From NCBI RefSeq assembly GCF_000317595.1, contig NZ_AEJC01000517.1:1-64000 (forward strand): DNA of 64,000 nt, read 5' to 3'. Below the pieces are notes generated by a model. It saw only the letters and a list, made by a program, of their open reading frames with translations, was not told where the DNA came from and ran no database searches. Shown here piece after piece: positions 16,465 through 31,027 of this stretch. The DNA is from Streptomyces ipomoeae 91-03 (GTDB taxonomy: Bacteria; Actinomycetota; Actinomycetes; Streptomycetales; Streptomycetaceae). The position numbers were made by a program, and so were the translations under genes. Numbering within the stretch: position 1 is the first letter of the stretch; each line of letters begins with the position of its first letter.

Positions 16465-16935
16465 TCAGCCGTCGTGGCCGCTGTTGTTGTGGCTGCCACC
16501 GGGGTTCATGTGCTCGGAGCCCTCCTCCAGGCTGCCGCCGAGCGTGTTCTGCAGACCGCTGACCGTCTTCTCCTCGCCGACGGCGACCCACTTGCGGCCG
16601 ACGAGGTAGTAGCCGCCGTAGTCCTTGGCACCGCTGAGCCATTCGGCCTGTCCGCGGTCGGTGGCGAAGGTCGCGAGGACGAACTTGCCGTCGAAGTCGC
16701 CGTCGGTGTTGGTGCAGAGGGCCTGACGGATCGTGTCGGCGTCCGTCTGTATGTCCGGCTTGCAGCCCACCTCGCCCGCGATGTGCTCCAGCGTGCCGGT
16801 GGCCGTCTCGGGGATCTTCTCGCCCTCGTCGGCCGAGCCCGATCCACAGCCGGTCAGCATCAGCAGGGTCGCGGCCGCACCGGCCGCACTCATGGCGAGC
16901 CTGCGCACCGCAAGCCTCTCGCGCGTCATCTTCAT
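16465..16935 (-). CDS. putative lipoprotein
   Basis: This 156-aa protein has a lipoprotein signal (MKMTRERLAVRRLAMSAAGA...) and lipobox LTGC, with Cys near residue 29. The mature domain has two further Cys (GCKPDIQ, ALCTNTDGDF) and segments FVLATFATDRGQAEWLSGAKDYGGYYLVGRKWV that look like a small extracellular substrate- or protein-binding fold. The His/Asn/Gly-rich tail ends GGSHNNSGHDG. GGAGG lies 8 nt before ATG 16935. It is divergent from the GH89 gene. Function unknown. Confidence 0.8.
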   Translation of the reverse strand: MKMTRERLAVRRLAMSAAGAAATLLMLTGCGSGSADEGEKIPETATGTLEHIAGEVGCKPDIQTDADTIRQALCTNTDGDFDGKFVLATFATDRGQAEWLSGAKDYGGYYLVGRKWVAVGEEKTVSGLQNTLGGSLEEGSEHMNPGGSHNNSGHDG

Positions 16936-17052
16936 CCGTCGTACCTCCGGTCCATTCCGGCGACATGAACTCGCCAGCTCCGTACGCACCGTTGAGCACA
17001 GGCGTCCGTCCGGTTAGCGTGCCGCATCTGTCGACACAGGGGGCACACAGTC

Positions 17053-20000
17053 ATGAACTCTCCGTCGCGACGCTCGGTGCTGGGCTCGGCCGGTGCCATC
17101 GGCCTCGGGACCACCCTGGGACTGACGGTCCCGGTCCACGCCGCTGAGAGCCCCGGCCAGGGCCCTGCCTTCGATACGGCTCCCGCGCGCGCAGCACTCA
17201 ATCGGCTGCTGCCCGGCCACGCCGACCAGTTCCGGCTCACTCTCGTCAGAAGGGAGGGTACGGGCGACCGTTTCCGCGTCAGCGGCGGCACCGGCCGCGT
17301 CCAGGTGCAGGCCACGACACCGGCCACCCTGCTCATGGGCGTGCACTGGTACCTCAAGTACGTCTGCGGTGCCCATCTCGCGTGGAACGGCAGCCAACTC
17401 GACCTGCCGCGCCGCCTCCCCGCGCCGGCCCGCCCCCTGGAGAGATCCACCGCCCTCCCCCACCGCTTCGCCCTCAACGACACCAACGACGGCTACACGG
17501 CCCCGTACGCGGACTGGCCGTACTGGGAACGCCAGATCGACCTCCTGGCCGCGCACGGCTGCAACGAGGTCCTGGTCATCGCGGGCACGGAGGCCGTCTA
17601 CCACCGCCTCCTCAAGGACTTCGGCTACTCCGACGAGGAGTCCCGCGCCTGGCTGCCCGCCCCCTCGCACCAGCCCTGGTGGCTGCTCCAGAACCTCTCC
17701 GGCTACGGCGGCCCGCTCTCCCCCGAGCTGATCGACCGCCGGGCCGCGCTGGGGCGCCGAATCGCCGACCGGCTGCGGGAGCTGGGCATGTCCCCGGTCC
17801 TGCCCGGCTACTACGGCCACGTCCCCAAGGAGTTCGTGGAGCGCAACGGCGGTGACGCGCACGTCGTCCCGCAGGGTGTCTGGCACGGCTTCGAACGCCC
17901 TGATTGGCTGGATCCGCGCACCGATTCCTTCGCGAAGGTCGCCGCCTCGTTCTACGGCCACCAGGAGGATGTGTTCGGCGAGGCGGCCCACTTCAAGATG
18001 GACCTCCTCCACGAGGGCGGCACCGCCGGCGACGTACCGGTGCCGGGCGCGGCGCAGGGCGTGGAACGGGCCCTGCAGAAGGCCCGCCCGGGCGCCACCT
18101 GGGTGATCCTCGGCTGGCAGGAGAACCCCCTGCCCGAACTCCTGGACGCCATCGACAAGTCGAGGATGCTGATCGTCGACGGCGTCTCCGACCGCTACAC
18201 GAGCGTCACCGACCGGGAGCGCGACTGGGGCGGCACCCCGTACTGCTTCGGCACGATCCCCAACTTCGGCGGCCGTACGACGATCGGTGCCCGCGCGCAC
18301 ATCTGGAACGAGAAGTTCTTCGCCTGGCGGGACAAGGCGAACAGCGCGCTGGCCGGTACGGCGTTCATGCCGGAGGCCACCGATCGCGACCCGGCCGCCT
18401 TCGAGCTCTTCTCCGAACTGGCGTGGACGCCGACGAAGATCGACCGGGCCGCCTGGTTCTCGGCGTACGCCGACTACCGTTACGGCGCCCGCGACGACTC
18501 CGCCCGCCGTGCCTGGCGGGCGCTGCACGACACCGCGTACCAGCAGCGGGCCGTCGAGCGCAGCGATCCGCACGACTCCCTCTTCTGCGCCCGCCCCGAC
18601 CTCGCCGCCGACCGGGCCGCCGAGTACGCGCCGAGGGCCCTGACGTACGACCCCGGCCGCTTCGACGCGGCCCTCGCCGGGCTGCTCGGGGTGGCGGGCG
18701 GGTTACGGGGCAGCGCGGCGTACAAGTACGACGTGGTGGACGTGGCGCGGCAGGCGCTCGCGCACCGCAGCCGCCAGTATCTGCCGCAGCTGCGGGCGGC
18801 GTACCAGCGCAAGGACCTGGCGACCTTCCGTGCGCTGTCCACCCTCTGGCTGCGGCTGATGCGGCTGTCGGACGAGGTCACGGGGGCGAACTCGGCGTTC
18901 CTGCTGGGGCCGTGGGTGAACGACGCGCGGCTGCTCGCCACGAACGACGCCGAGCGGGCCGAGTTCGAACGGACGGCGAAGGTCCTGATCACCGTGTGGG
19001 GTGGGCGGGCGACGTCCGACGCGGGGGATCTCCACGAGTACGGCAACCGGGAGTGGCACGGCCTCATGGCCGACTTCTACGTCCCGCGCTGGGAGAAGTG
19101 GCTCGACACCCTTGAGGACGCGCTCGCCACGGGGACCGCTCCGGCGGCCGTGGACTGGTTCGCGTTCGAGGAACCGTGGACGCGGGAGCGGAAGGACTAT
19201 GCGCTGCGGCCGGTGGGGGACGCGTACGCCCTGGCCGGGCGGGTGCGGGAGGTGCTGGCGCGGGCGCCGTACCAGGGGGCGCTGGCCGTCAGTGCGGATC
19301 CGGCCGTGCTTCCGCCCGGTGGGAGTGCGCGGGTGTCGGCCGAGTTCCGGAACGTCAATGGGCTGCGGGCCACGGGGCGGGTGGACTTCGCGCTCAGTGG
19401 GTTCGACGGCACGGTGGAGGCCGAGGGCCCGACGTCGATCGCGAGTGTGCCGGCCGCGGGGGTGGGGACGGTGCGTTGGCGTGCCGACGCGCCCGGGGTT
19501 CCGCTGGATCGGCCTCTGCGGCCTCACCCCTACACGATCACCGTGGAGTACGGGCCGCGGGGGGAGGAGCGGGTGAGCAGTGCGTTCGCGGGGACGCTGT
19601 TCGAAGCGGGGCCGTTGGGGGCGGAGTGGTCCACGTACAGCAACAACGACGCCGTGTTCGGGCAGTTGGGGGATCGGTTCGCCATCGATGGGGCGGGGAC
19701 GGATCTTTGGCGGGGGACCGCCGAGTTCGGGGCCGTTTACCGGGAGGGGGTCTTCCGGGACGGGGGGTCGGTGACCCTGCGGGTCGACTCGCAGGCGGTG
19801 ACGGGGAACTGGGCTCGGGCGGGGATCGTGGTGCGCAACAGCCTGGGGACCGCTGGGGCGCCGGGATTCCTGAATCTGGCGGTGACTCCGGCGAACGGGG
19901 TTGTGCTGTCGTACGACAGCACGGGGGACGGGACGCTCGACACGTATCGGCGGATCACGGGGATCAAGGCGCCGGTGTTGTTGCGGTTGACGCGGGCGGC

Positions 20001-20181
20001 TTCGGGTTCGTACACGGGTGAGTGCTCGACCGATGAGGGGGTGAGCTGGCGGGTGGTGGCGACTGTGACCGTGCCGGGGGCTGCCGCCGGGGCGCAGGAT
20101 GTGGGGCTGTTCATGAGTGCGACCAATGGGGGATCGGGGGTGCGGGGGCTGGTCGAGTTCAGCGGCTGGGAGCTCACGTAG
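17053..20181 (+). CDS. GH89 alpha-N-acetylglucosaminidase, Tat-exported
   Basis: A 1,042-aa secreted glycosidase with a Tat signal (SRRSVLGSAGAIGLG, about 5-30), the NAGLU N-domain, and a (beta/alpha)8 catalytic core (about 130-460) with RFALNDTNDGYTAPY, WPYWERQIDLLAAHGCNEVLV and YYGHVPKEF; a helical C-domain follows to about 735. Extra C-terminal beta domains (about 750-1042) probably act as an Ig-like and a concanavalin-type module. It removes terminal alpha-linked GlcNAc from glycoconjugates. Codon 551 (18703-18705) is TTA, the rare Leu codon read by the bldA tRNA, so translation may be developmentally gated. From about 19.0 kb the third codon positions switch from C-rich to G-rich. Confidence 0.92.
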   Translation: MNSPSRRSVLGSAGAIGLGTTLGLTVPVHAAESPGQGPAFDTAPARAALNRLLPGHADQFRLTLVRREGTGDRFRVSGGTGRVQVQATTPATLLMGVHWYLKYVCGAHLAWNGSQLDLPRRLPAPARPLERSTALPHRFALNDTNDGYTAPYADWPYWERQIDLLAAHGCNEVLVIAGTEAVYHRLLKDFGYSDEESRAWLPAPSHQPWWLLQNLSGYGGPLSPELIDRRAALGRRIADRLRELGMSPVLPGYYGHVPKEFVERNGGDAHVVPQGVWHGFERPDWLDPRTDSFAKVAASFYGHQEDVFGEAAHFKMDLLHEGGTAGDVPVPGAAQGVERALQKARPGATWVILGWQENPLPELLDAIDKSRMLIVDGVSDRYTSVTDRERDWGGTPYCFGTIPNFGGRTTIGARAHIWNEKFFAWRDKANSALAGTAFMPEATDRDPAAFELFSELAWTPTKIDRAAWFSAYADYRYGARDDSARRAWRALHDTAYQQRAVERSDPHDSLFCARPDLAADRAAEYAPRALTYDPGRFDAALAGLLGVAGGLRGSAAYKYDVVDVARQALAHRSRQYLPQLRAAYQRKDLATFRALSTLWLRLMRLSDEVTGANSAFLLGPWVNDARLLATNDAERAEFERTAKVLITVWGGRATSDAGDLHEYGNREWHGLMADFYVPRWEKWLDTLEDALATGTAPAAVDWFAFEEPWTRERKDYALRPVGDAYALAGRVREVLARAPYQGALAVSADPAVLPPGGSARVSAEFRNVNGLRATGRVDFALSGFDGTVEAEGPTSIASVPAAGVGTVRWRADAPGVPLDRPLRPHPYTITVEYGPRGEERVSSAFAGTLFEAGPLGAEWSTYSNNDAVFGQLGDRFAIDGAGTDLWRGTAEFGAVYREGVFRDGGSVTLRVDSQAVTGNWARAGIVVRNSLGTAGAPGFLNLAVTPANGVVLSYDSTGDGTLDTYRRITGIKAPVLLRLTRAASGSYTGECSTDEGVSWRVVATVTVPGAAAGAQDVGLFMSATNGGSGVRGLVEFSGWELT

Positions 20182-20487
20182 CGGTTCTCGCCCCCGTCGC
20201 CCCTACCCATTCCCGTCCCCAGGGGCTGCGCCCCTTCGACCCCCGCCTATTGGCTCGGGAGGTTGGGGTCGGTTGGCGGGTGCGGGTGAGTGAGGGGCGT
20301 TCGCGCAGTTCCCCGCGCCCCTGAAGGGGCGCGGGGCTGTGTCGATGTGCGGCTCCGCCGCGTGGGCGCGAGCGACCGCGTACAACCCGCGCCTCGCCCG
20401 ACAATCCCAGGCGCCCGAGTTCTCCGTACCCGGCCCCGAAGCGGAGCGTCTACGTGACCATCGGACCATTCGCTCGTTCTGCTGAAC
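20182..20487. other. 306-bp intergenic region made of Streptomyces repeats
   Basis: Consists largely of repeat-derived sequence: 20183-20243 aligns with 61020-61114 inside the BTAD gene (24 identical bases at 20219-20242 and 61091-61114), and a terminator hairpin lies at 20311-20336. No gene was seen. Confidence 0.7.
20311..20336 (+). terminator. GH89 gene terminator, repeat-family hairpin
   Basis: Perfect 12-bp stem ccccgcgcccct / aggggcgcgggg with a 2-nt turn. A common Streptomyces intergenic hairpin type. Confidence 0.75.
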
Positions 20488-22410
20488 GTGCAGTCACAGG
20501 ATGTCGCCCGGCGCGCCGCGCCCTCTCGGGCGCAGGAGTCGGTGGTGGATGTCGAGCAGGCGGAGGCGGCGCTCGTTGAGCATTATCCGCGTCTGGTTCG
20601 GCTGGCCTATCTGACGTTGCCGCCGACGTGGGGCCGTAATCGGCGGGTGCTGACGGCGCATGCCTTGGTGCAGCGGGCGTTGCCTCGGGGGCGTACGTCG
20701 ACCTCGGTGATTCCGGCGCAGGCTACGGGGCGGGAGCGTAATCCGGGGTACGCGTACGTCCGTCTCCAGGTCATTCGTACGGCGCTGGAGGCCGGGCTTC
20801 CGTTGCGGCGCAAGGCATGGCCGAAGCGGGCGCAGCTGCCGCCGTTGTTGCCGAGGGTGTGGGGGCTGCGGCTGTTCCCGCGTTCGGGTGGGGCCGATGA
20901 ACTGGCCCTGGACCAGCGGCTGTCGGCGCTGTCCTGCCCGGCCCGCGCCGTGTATGTGCTGCGGGGGCTGGAGAAGCTTCCCGACCCGGCGATCAAGACG
21001 TTGCTGGAGGAGGCCGGCGTCGGTCACCCGGCGACACCGATGACGGAGGCGAACTCGGTGTCGGCGCAGTACTACGCGCTGCTCTCCTCCGCCGAGTTCG
21101 ACCCCTGTTCGCTGTACGCCCGCCCGACCGATCTGATGCGGCGCCGCCAGCACATGAAGGCCGCCCTGGCGGCGACGGCGGCGTTGGCCGTGTGCGGGGG
21201 GTTCCTCGGGCTGCCCAGTGAGTGGTGGGGGCCGGACGGCCCGGCGGCTCCCCCGTACGCACGGAACCCGGCGGCCCAGGCCGCGCTGGACCCGGGCCGA
21301 CTGACCACGGCGACGGCCACGGCCTGGCAGTCGACCGGCCGTACCGACTTCTCCACCTGGCCCGCCCGCGGCGACCTGAAGAAGGACAGGAGACTGCTTC
21401 GGCGCGCCCTCGCCGTCTGGGCCCGGCCCGGCGAGTCCGTCCAGGTGTCGGTGACCCTCGGCACGCCGGCCGGGCCCCCGCCCGGGCCGCCGCAGCTGCT
21501 GTACGCGGGCGAGGTCGACAACCTGCGGGTGGTCCTGCTCCACGACGGTCTGCGCATCGCCCGTTACGCCGAGCCGCTCGACGGCACGAGCCTCGCCGCC
21601 CTCGACCTGATCCGGGTCGACGGCGCGTCCGGCGCCGGGGCGAGCGCGCTGGTGCTGGGCCGGGTCGACGGCAACGTCCGCTATCTGACGGCCCCTTGGG
21701 TGCGTGAGGCGGCCGTACGGGATCTGACGCGGGCCACGGCCGAGACGTCGACGTTGGAGCTGTCGAAGGACGGGGTGACGGCGCCGTTCGCCAGCCCGGC
21801 GGTGCGTACCGGGCGGTGCGAGTCGTGGGAGGTGTTGCAGCTGACCGATGCCACGGGGCGTACCTGGCTGCTGTCCGATCTCTCCGAGGTGGTCCCGGCG
21901 CATCTCACGGCCGGCCGCCCCTCGGCCGTGCCCGCTCGTGAAGCCACCCAGGCACTGGAGACCTGGGCGCCCTTCGCCTGTTCGCTGGGTGCCGTGCGGT
22001 CGCGGGGCGTGCGTGCGGTGAACGCCTGGCAGTTCGCCCGGCAGCCGCTGCCCGACGGAAGCGGCACCGCGGACTGGGTGTGCACCCGGGCCGAGACCTG
22101 GCGGGGCACGGGCACCCGTGTACTGGCCCAGTTCAACACTCCCGGCGGCGCCTTCATGACCGCGGCCGTCGACGACCGGGCGACCTGCGGCCCCACCGAC
22201 CCCCATGTCCTGGCCGCCGCCCCCTGGAAGTCCTCGACGGGCGAGTCCTACCTCCTCGCCGCCGGCAGCAAGGACACCGTCTCCATCAAGGCGAGCGGCG
22301 ACGTGACCGGCTCGGCACCGGGCAACCTGCTCGCCCTACCGGCCGAGAAGAACGCACAGGCCCAGGTCAAGGGAACCCTCGCGAACGGCCGGGAGATCAA
22401 CCGACTCTGA
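20488..22410 (+). CDS. membrane-anchored protein with sigma-factor-like N-terminus
   Basis: A 640-aa protein. The N-terminal cytoplasmic part resembles ECF sigma regions: EAALVEHYPRLVRLAYLTLP (about 28-47, region 2-like) and ALSCPARAVYVLRGLEKLPDPAIKTLLEEAGV (about 146-178, region 4-like). One hydrophobic helix follows (about 223-243), then a roughly 395-aa extracytoplasmic domain with Cys residues (GRCESWEVLQL, FACSLGAVRS, DWVCTRAETW, RATCGPTDP). It is too divergent to assume promoter recognition and may be a membrane-tethered regulator or a degenerate fusion. The GTG at 20488 is the chosen start. Not in an obvious operon. Confidence 0.6.
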   Translation: MQSQDVARRAAPSRAQESVVDVEQAEAALVEHYPRLVRLAYLTLPPTWGRNRRVLTAHALVQRALPRGRTSTSVIPAQATGRERNPGYAYVRLQVIRTALEAGLPLRRKAWPKRAQLPPLLPRVWGLRLFPRSGGADELALDQRLSALSCPARAVYVLRGLEKLPDPAIKTLLEEAGVGHPATPMTEANSVSAQYYALLSSAEFDPCSLYARPTDLMRRRQHMKAALAATAALAVCGGFLGLPSEWWGPDGPAAPPYARNPAAQAALDPGRLTTATATAWQSTGRTDFSTWPARGDLKKDRRLLRRALAVWARPGESVQVSVTLGTPAGPPPGPPQLLYAGEVDNLRVVLLHDGLRIARYAEPLDGTSLAALDLIRVDGASGAGASALVLGRVDGNVRYLTAPWVREAAVRDLTRATAETSTLELSKDGVTAPFASPAVRTGRCESWEVLQLTDATGRTWLLSDLSEVVPAHLTAGRPSAVPAREATQALETWAPFACSLGAVRSRGVRAVNAWQFARQPLPDGSGTADWVCTRAETWRGTGTRVLAQFNTPGGAFMTAAVDDRATCGPTDPHVLAAAPWKSSTGESYLLAAGSKDTVSIKASGDVTGSAPGNLLALPAEKNAQAQVKGTLANGREINRL

Positions 22411-22492
22411 CGACGATGCCCACAGACCGTGTCTGAACACCCACGCTCGATCCAGCCCATTGCGGGCCGGAATCAATCGGTAAGGTGTTCGT

Positions 22493-23185
22493 ATGACAAC
22501 CGGTGTGCGCCGCAGGATGGGCGTGGAGGAACGACGCCAGCAGTTGATCGGCGTCGCTCTCGAACTCTTCAGCCGGCGCTCGCCCGACGAGGTCTCCATC
22601 GATGAGATAGCGACGGCGGCCGGTATCTCACGGCCGCTCGTCTACCACTACTTCCCGGGCAAACTCAGCCTGTACGAGGCCGCGTTGAAGCGCGCCTCCG
22701 AGGATCTGGCCACCCGTTTCATCGAACCCCACGAGGGCCCGCTCGGCACCCGGCTGCTCCGCGTCATGCACCGTTTCTTCGACTTCGTCGACGAACACGG
22801 CCACGGTTTCGCCGCCCTCATGCGCGGCGGCCCGGCCGTCGGCTCCTCCCGCACCAACGCCCTGATCGACGGCGTACGCCAGGCCGCCTATGTCCAAATC
22901 CTTTCGCACCTGGAGATCCAAGATCCCCCGGCCCGCCTGGAGCTCGTCGTCCGCTCCTGGATCTCCCTCGCCGAGTCCACGGCTCTGATATGGCTCGACG
23001 GCCGCCGCATCCCCAGGGAGGAGCTGGAGGTCCAGTTGGTCCACGATTTCGCGGCGCTGACGGCCGTGAGCGCCGCGTACGACATGGAAATGGCGGCACT
23101 GCTCCGCAAGAGGCTCGCCGATGAGCCGAAGGACGGCCCGTTCAGCGACTTGGCAGGGCACCTTGTGGCTCTGACCAGCCCCTAG
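22493..23185 (+). CDS. TetR family transcriptional regulator
   Basis: This 230-aa protein has an N-terminal TetR helix-turn-helix: ERRQQLIGVALELFSRRSPDEVSIDEIATAAGISRPLVYHYFPGKLSLYEAAL (about 12-65). The ligand domain (about 70-215) contains the ESTALIWLDGRR segment seen in this TetR group. It is convergent with the isomerase gene, with the stop codons of both inside one palindrome. The target is unknown: no clear operator was found beside it. Confidence 0.92.
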   Translation: MTTGVRRRMGVEERRQQLIGVALELFSRRSPDEVSIDEIATAAGISRPLVYHYFPGKLSLYEAALKRASEDLATRFIEPHEGPLGTRLLRVMHRFFDFVDEHGHGFAALMRGGPAVGSSRTNALIDGVRQAAYVQILSHLEIQDPPARLELVVRSWISLAESTALIWLDGRRIPREELEVQLVHDFAALTAVSAAYDMEMAALLRKRLADEPKDGPFSDLAGHLVALTSP

Positions 23186-23189
23186 GGCC

Positions 23190-23546
23190 CTAGAGGTCGA
23201 ACTTCCGGTACGAGGGATCAAGGTCCCGTACCTCCGCCGACGCATGAAGCGCCAGCCCCGCCGAAGGCTTCACGTACTCCCGAAGCAGCCCCAGCACATT
23301 CTCGGTCAGGGCCACCTTCGTCTCCTCGGTCCGCCCCGCCAGCAGCCCCAACGTCACATGCACAACCGCATGCCCACTCACATCGGCACCGACCGTCGTG
23401 TCCTCGGTGGCCCGGAACTGCGTCTTGCAGGCCTCCGGCTTCGCGGCGGCCGTCCGTACGACCTCTTCGTGCAGGGCTCTCGCGAACCCGGGTCGGTCGA
23501 AGCCATCGGCGAGGACGGCGGAGTAATCAACAGTGATCTGCGGCAT
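23190..23546 (-). CDS. 5-carboxymethyl-2-hydroxymuconate isomerase-like tautomerase
   Basis: A 118-aa protein of the CHMI/tautomerase superfamily. It begins MPQITVDYSAVL, so removal of Met exposes the catalytic Pro1 used by this superfamily. Later segments VHVTLGLLAGRTEETKVALTENVLGLLREY match the family helix. CHMI acts in homoprotocatechuate degradation, but no other pathway genes are here, so the substrate is uncertain. ATG 23546; the SpoIIE-type gene ends 29 bp upstream on the same strand. Confidence 0.8.
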   Translation of the reverse strand: MPQITVDYSAVLADGFDRPGFARALHEEVVRTAAAKPEACKTQFRATEDTTVGADVSGHAVVHVTLGLLAGRTEETKVALTENVLGLLREYVKPSAGLALHASAEVRDLDPSYRKFDL

Positions 23547-23574
23547 GGGGCACCCCTGTTCTACGAAAGTCAGC

Positions 23575-25191
23575 TCACCCTAACCGCAGCCGCAACGCCA
23601 GCATCGCGATGTCGTCCTCCCGGTCCCTGCCGAAACAGTGCAGCAAGGTGTCGCACAGCGCGGCGGTCCCGAGCGGAGCGCCCGTCGCGGCGGCCCGTAG
23701 GTGCTCAAGGGACTGCGAGAGATCGATCCCCCGGGTCTCGATCAGCCCGTCCGTGACCATGAGGAGCCGATCCGTCGGAAAGAGAACCGTCTCCGTGGGC
23801 TCGGGCCGTTCGAGGCCGAGTCCGAGGAGGGGCCCGGCGGCCTTCAGATACTCGGCGCCACCGGACTCGTGGACGATCAGCGGCGGTATGTGGCCGGCGT
23901 TGGCGATCCGGACGTGCCCGCTGGTGGGCTCGACGAGAGCGAGACAGACGGTGGCGGTGACGTCGGGGTGGTAGTGCTGGAGCATCCGGTCGAGCCGCAC
24001 GGCGATCGCGGCGGGGTCGGCCTGCTCGACGGCGTACGCACGCAGGGCGTGCCGGAGTTCGACCATGACGGTGGCCGCGTCCAGTGAGTGCCCGACGACG
24101 TCGCCGACGGCGGTGAGGATGCCGCCGGGGGTGGAGACGGCGGCGTAGAAGTCGCCGCCGATCTCGGTCTGCCGGGACGCGGGGACGTATCGCACGGTCA
24201 CTTCGAGGCCGGGGAACTCGGGCACCCGTTTGGGCAGGAAGCTGTGCTGGAGGGTGAGCGCTACATGCCGCTCGACCTGGTACATCAGCAGCGGCTGGGC
24301 GGCGAGCGCGGTGGCCTGGGCGAGGCGGGCGACCAGGGCGACGGTGTCGGGGGTGGCGCCGCGCGCCCCACGCACCGGCGTGGCGACGCACACGGGGGTG
24401 CCGCCCTCGGTGCGGGCGAGCACGAGGTGGGCGTCGTCGGTGAGTCCGGGCCGGAAGAAGCCGGCGGGCCACAGCGGCGCCGGTACGACGGTGTCGTGCG
24501 GTCGGGGGTCGGCGGCGGTGATGCGGCGGATGAGCCGGGCCACGGTCTCGTGGGCGCCGGCGTCGGGGAGGGTGGTGCGGGCCCTGGCCCGGGAGGTGCC
24601 GCTGTACAGCTCGCCGTCCTCGCCGAGGACGAACACGGCGGCGGGTGACCGGGTGAGCCGGGCGGCTCCCTCGGCGGCGGCACCGGCCAGCTCCTCCAGG
24701 CTGCGGGCGGCCTGGACGTCGACGATGGTCTCGGACAGCAACGTGAGGCGGCGTACCAGGGCCTCGGCGTCGTTGCGCATCCGGGCGCCGCGCACCGCGG
24801 CCCGTACGACGGCCTGGATCTCCTCGGGTTCGGCGGGCACCGTCAGATAGGCCTCGCCGCCCGCGTCGAGCCCCCGGCAGCGGTCGCTGGGGGCGACGGC
24901 CGCGGCGGAGAAGTGGACGACGGGCAGGGCGGCCGTCGGGGGCTGGGCCTTGAGGCGGCGGCAGAGTTCGAAGCCGCTCATGTCGGGCAGGCCGACGTCG
25001 ACGAGGGCCACATCGGGCAGGGCGCCCGAGCGCAGCCGCAGGTCGAGTTCGACCAGGGCCTCGCCGGCGCTGGCGACCGGGACGACGCTGTGTCCGGCCC
25101 GGCGCAGCACCGCGCCCATGGCGTAACGGCTGGCTGCCGCGTCGTCGACCACCATGACCGTGGTGCTTGCTTCGTCGACCAAGAGACTCAT
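23575..25191 (-). CDS. receiver-GAF-like-SpoIIE (PP2C) phosphatase
   Basis: A 538-aa signalling protein. The receiver domain (about 8-130) has TTVMVVDDAAASRYAM, the phosphoacceptor Asp in VALVDVGLPDMSG and a degenerate final segment. A GAF-like middle (about 150-300) follows, then a SpoIIE/RsbU phosphatase (about 320-535) with EIGGDFYAAVSTPGG, VGDVVGHSLDAATVM, IANAGHIPPLI and LLMVTDGLIE as metal-binding motifs. Such proteins dephosphorylate anti-sigma-factor antagonists to control stress or developmental sigma factors. No anti-sigma/antagonist pair is adjacent. The start at ATG 25191 begins just before the receiver domain. Confidence 0.9.
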   Translation of the reverse strand: MSLLVDEASTTVMVVDDAAASRYAMGAVLRRAGHSVVPVASAGEALVELDLRLRSGALPDVALVDVGLPDMSGFELCRRLKAQPPTAALPVVHFSAAAVAPSDRCRGLDAGGEAYLTVPAEPEEIQAVVRAAVRGARMRNDAEALVRRLTLLSETIVDVQAARSLEELAGAAAEGAARLTRSPAAVFVLGEDGELYSGTSRARARTTLPDAGAHETVARLIRRITAADPRPHDTVVPAPLWPAGFFRPGLTDDAHLVLARTEGGTPVCVATPVRGARGATPDTVALVARLAQATALAAQPLLMYQVERHVALTLQHSFLPKRVPEFPGLEVTVRYVPASRQTEIGGDFYAAVSTPGGILTAVGDVVGHSLDAATVMVELRHALRAYAVEQADPAAIAVRLDRMLQHYHPDVTATVCLALVEPTSGHVRIANAGHIPPLIVHESGGAEYLKAAGPLLGLGLERPEPTETVLFPTDRLLMVTDGLIETRGIDLSQSLEHLRAAATGAPLGTAALCDTLLHCFGRDREDDIAMLALRLRLG

Positions 25192-25320
25192 GAGGCGCTC
25201 GCGGAGGACCCGGGGACAGGGGGACGAGGGGGCGTCCGTGCGGGACGGGCTGAGGCCCAAGGGGCCGGCTGGAGTGCGGACTGGGTACGGGGCTCGATGG
25301 CGCGGGCCCCTCTCGGACTC

Positions 25321-25352
25321 GGTGGTGCAGGCCCCTCTCGACCTGCACCACC
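25321..25352 (-). terminator. terminator of amylase-pullulanase gene
   Basis: Perfect 11-bp stem (ggtggtgcagg, 25321-25331, with 25342-25352), 11 bp beyond the stop codon on the minus strand. Confidence 0.75.
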
Positions 25353-25363
25353 AAGCTAGCGTC

Positions 25364-30829
<5,466 letters not shown>

Positions 30830-30899
30830 GACGTGGACTCCTTGCGGTGTACGACTTGCGCTGTACGGCGTACGGCTCTTCGGGGCCGACCCGCGCGCG

Positions 30900-30940
30900 A
30901 CCGTATCGCCGCCGAAAGCATTTCAGCAAGAGTCTTGAAA
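30900..30940 (-). promoter_or_regulatory. promoter and MalR-type operator of amylase-pullulanase gene
   Basis: On the minus strand TTGCTG (30929-30924) and TACGGT (30905-30900) lie 18 bp apart, the same spacing and hexamers as at the alpha-amylase promoter. The -35 region is overlapped by the palindromic cagcaagagtcttg (30924-30937). This matches CTTGCAG-type MalR sites, so MalR binding would block RNA polymerase. Confidence 0.7.
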
Positions 30941-31027
30941 AAGACGGCAAGTGTTTTCAGGCGACCCGGCTGCCGGGTAGGGCGGCTGCGGCCGTTTTGT
31001 CCTTGCCGGGGGTCGTCGGCCGGTGGC

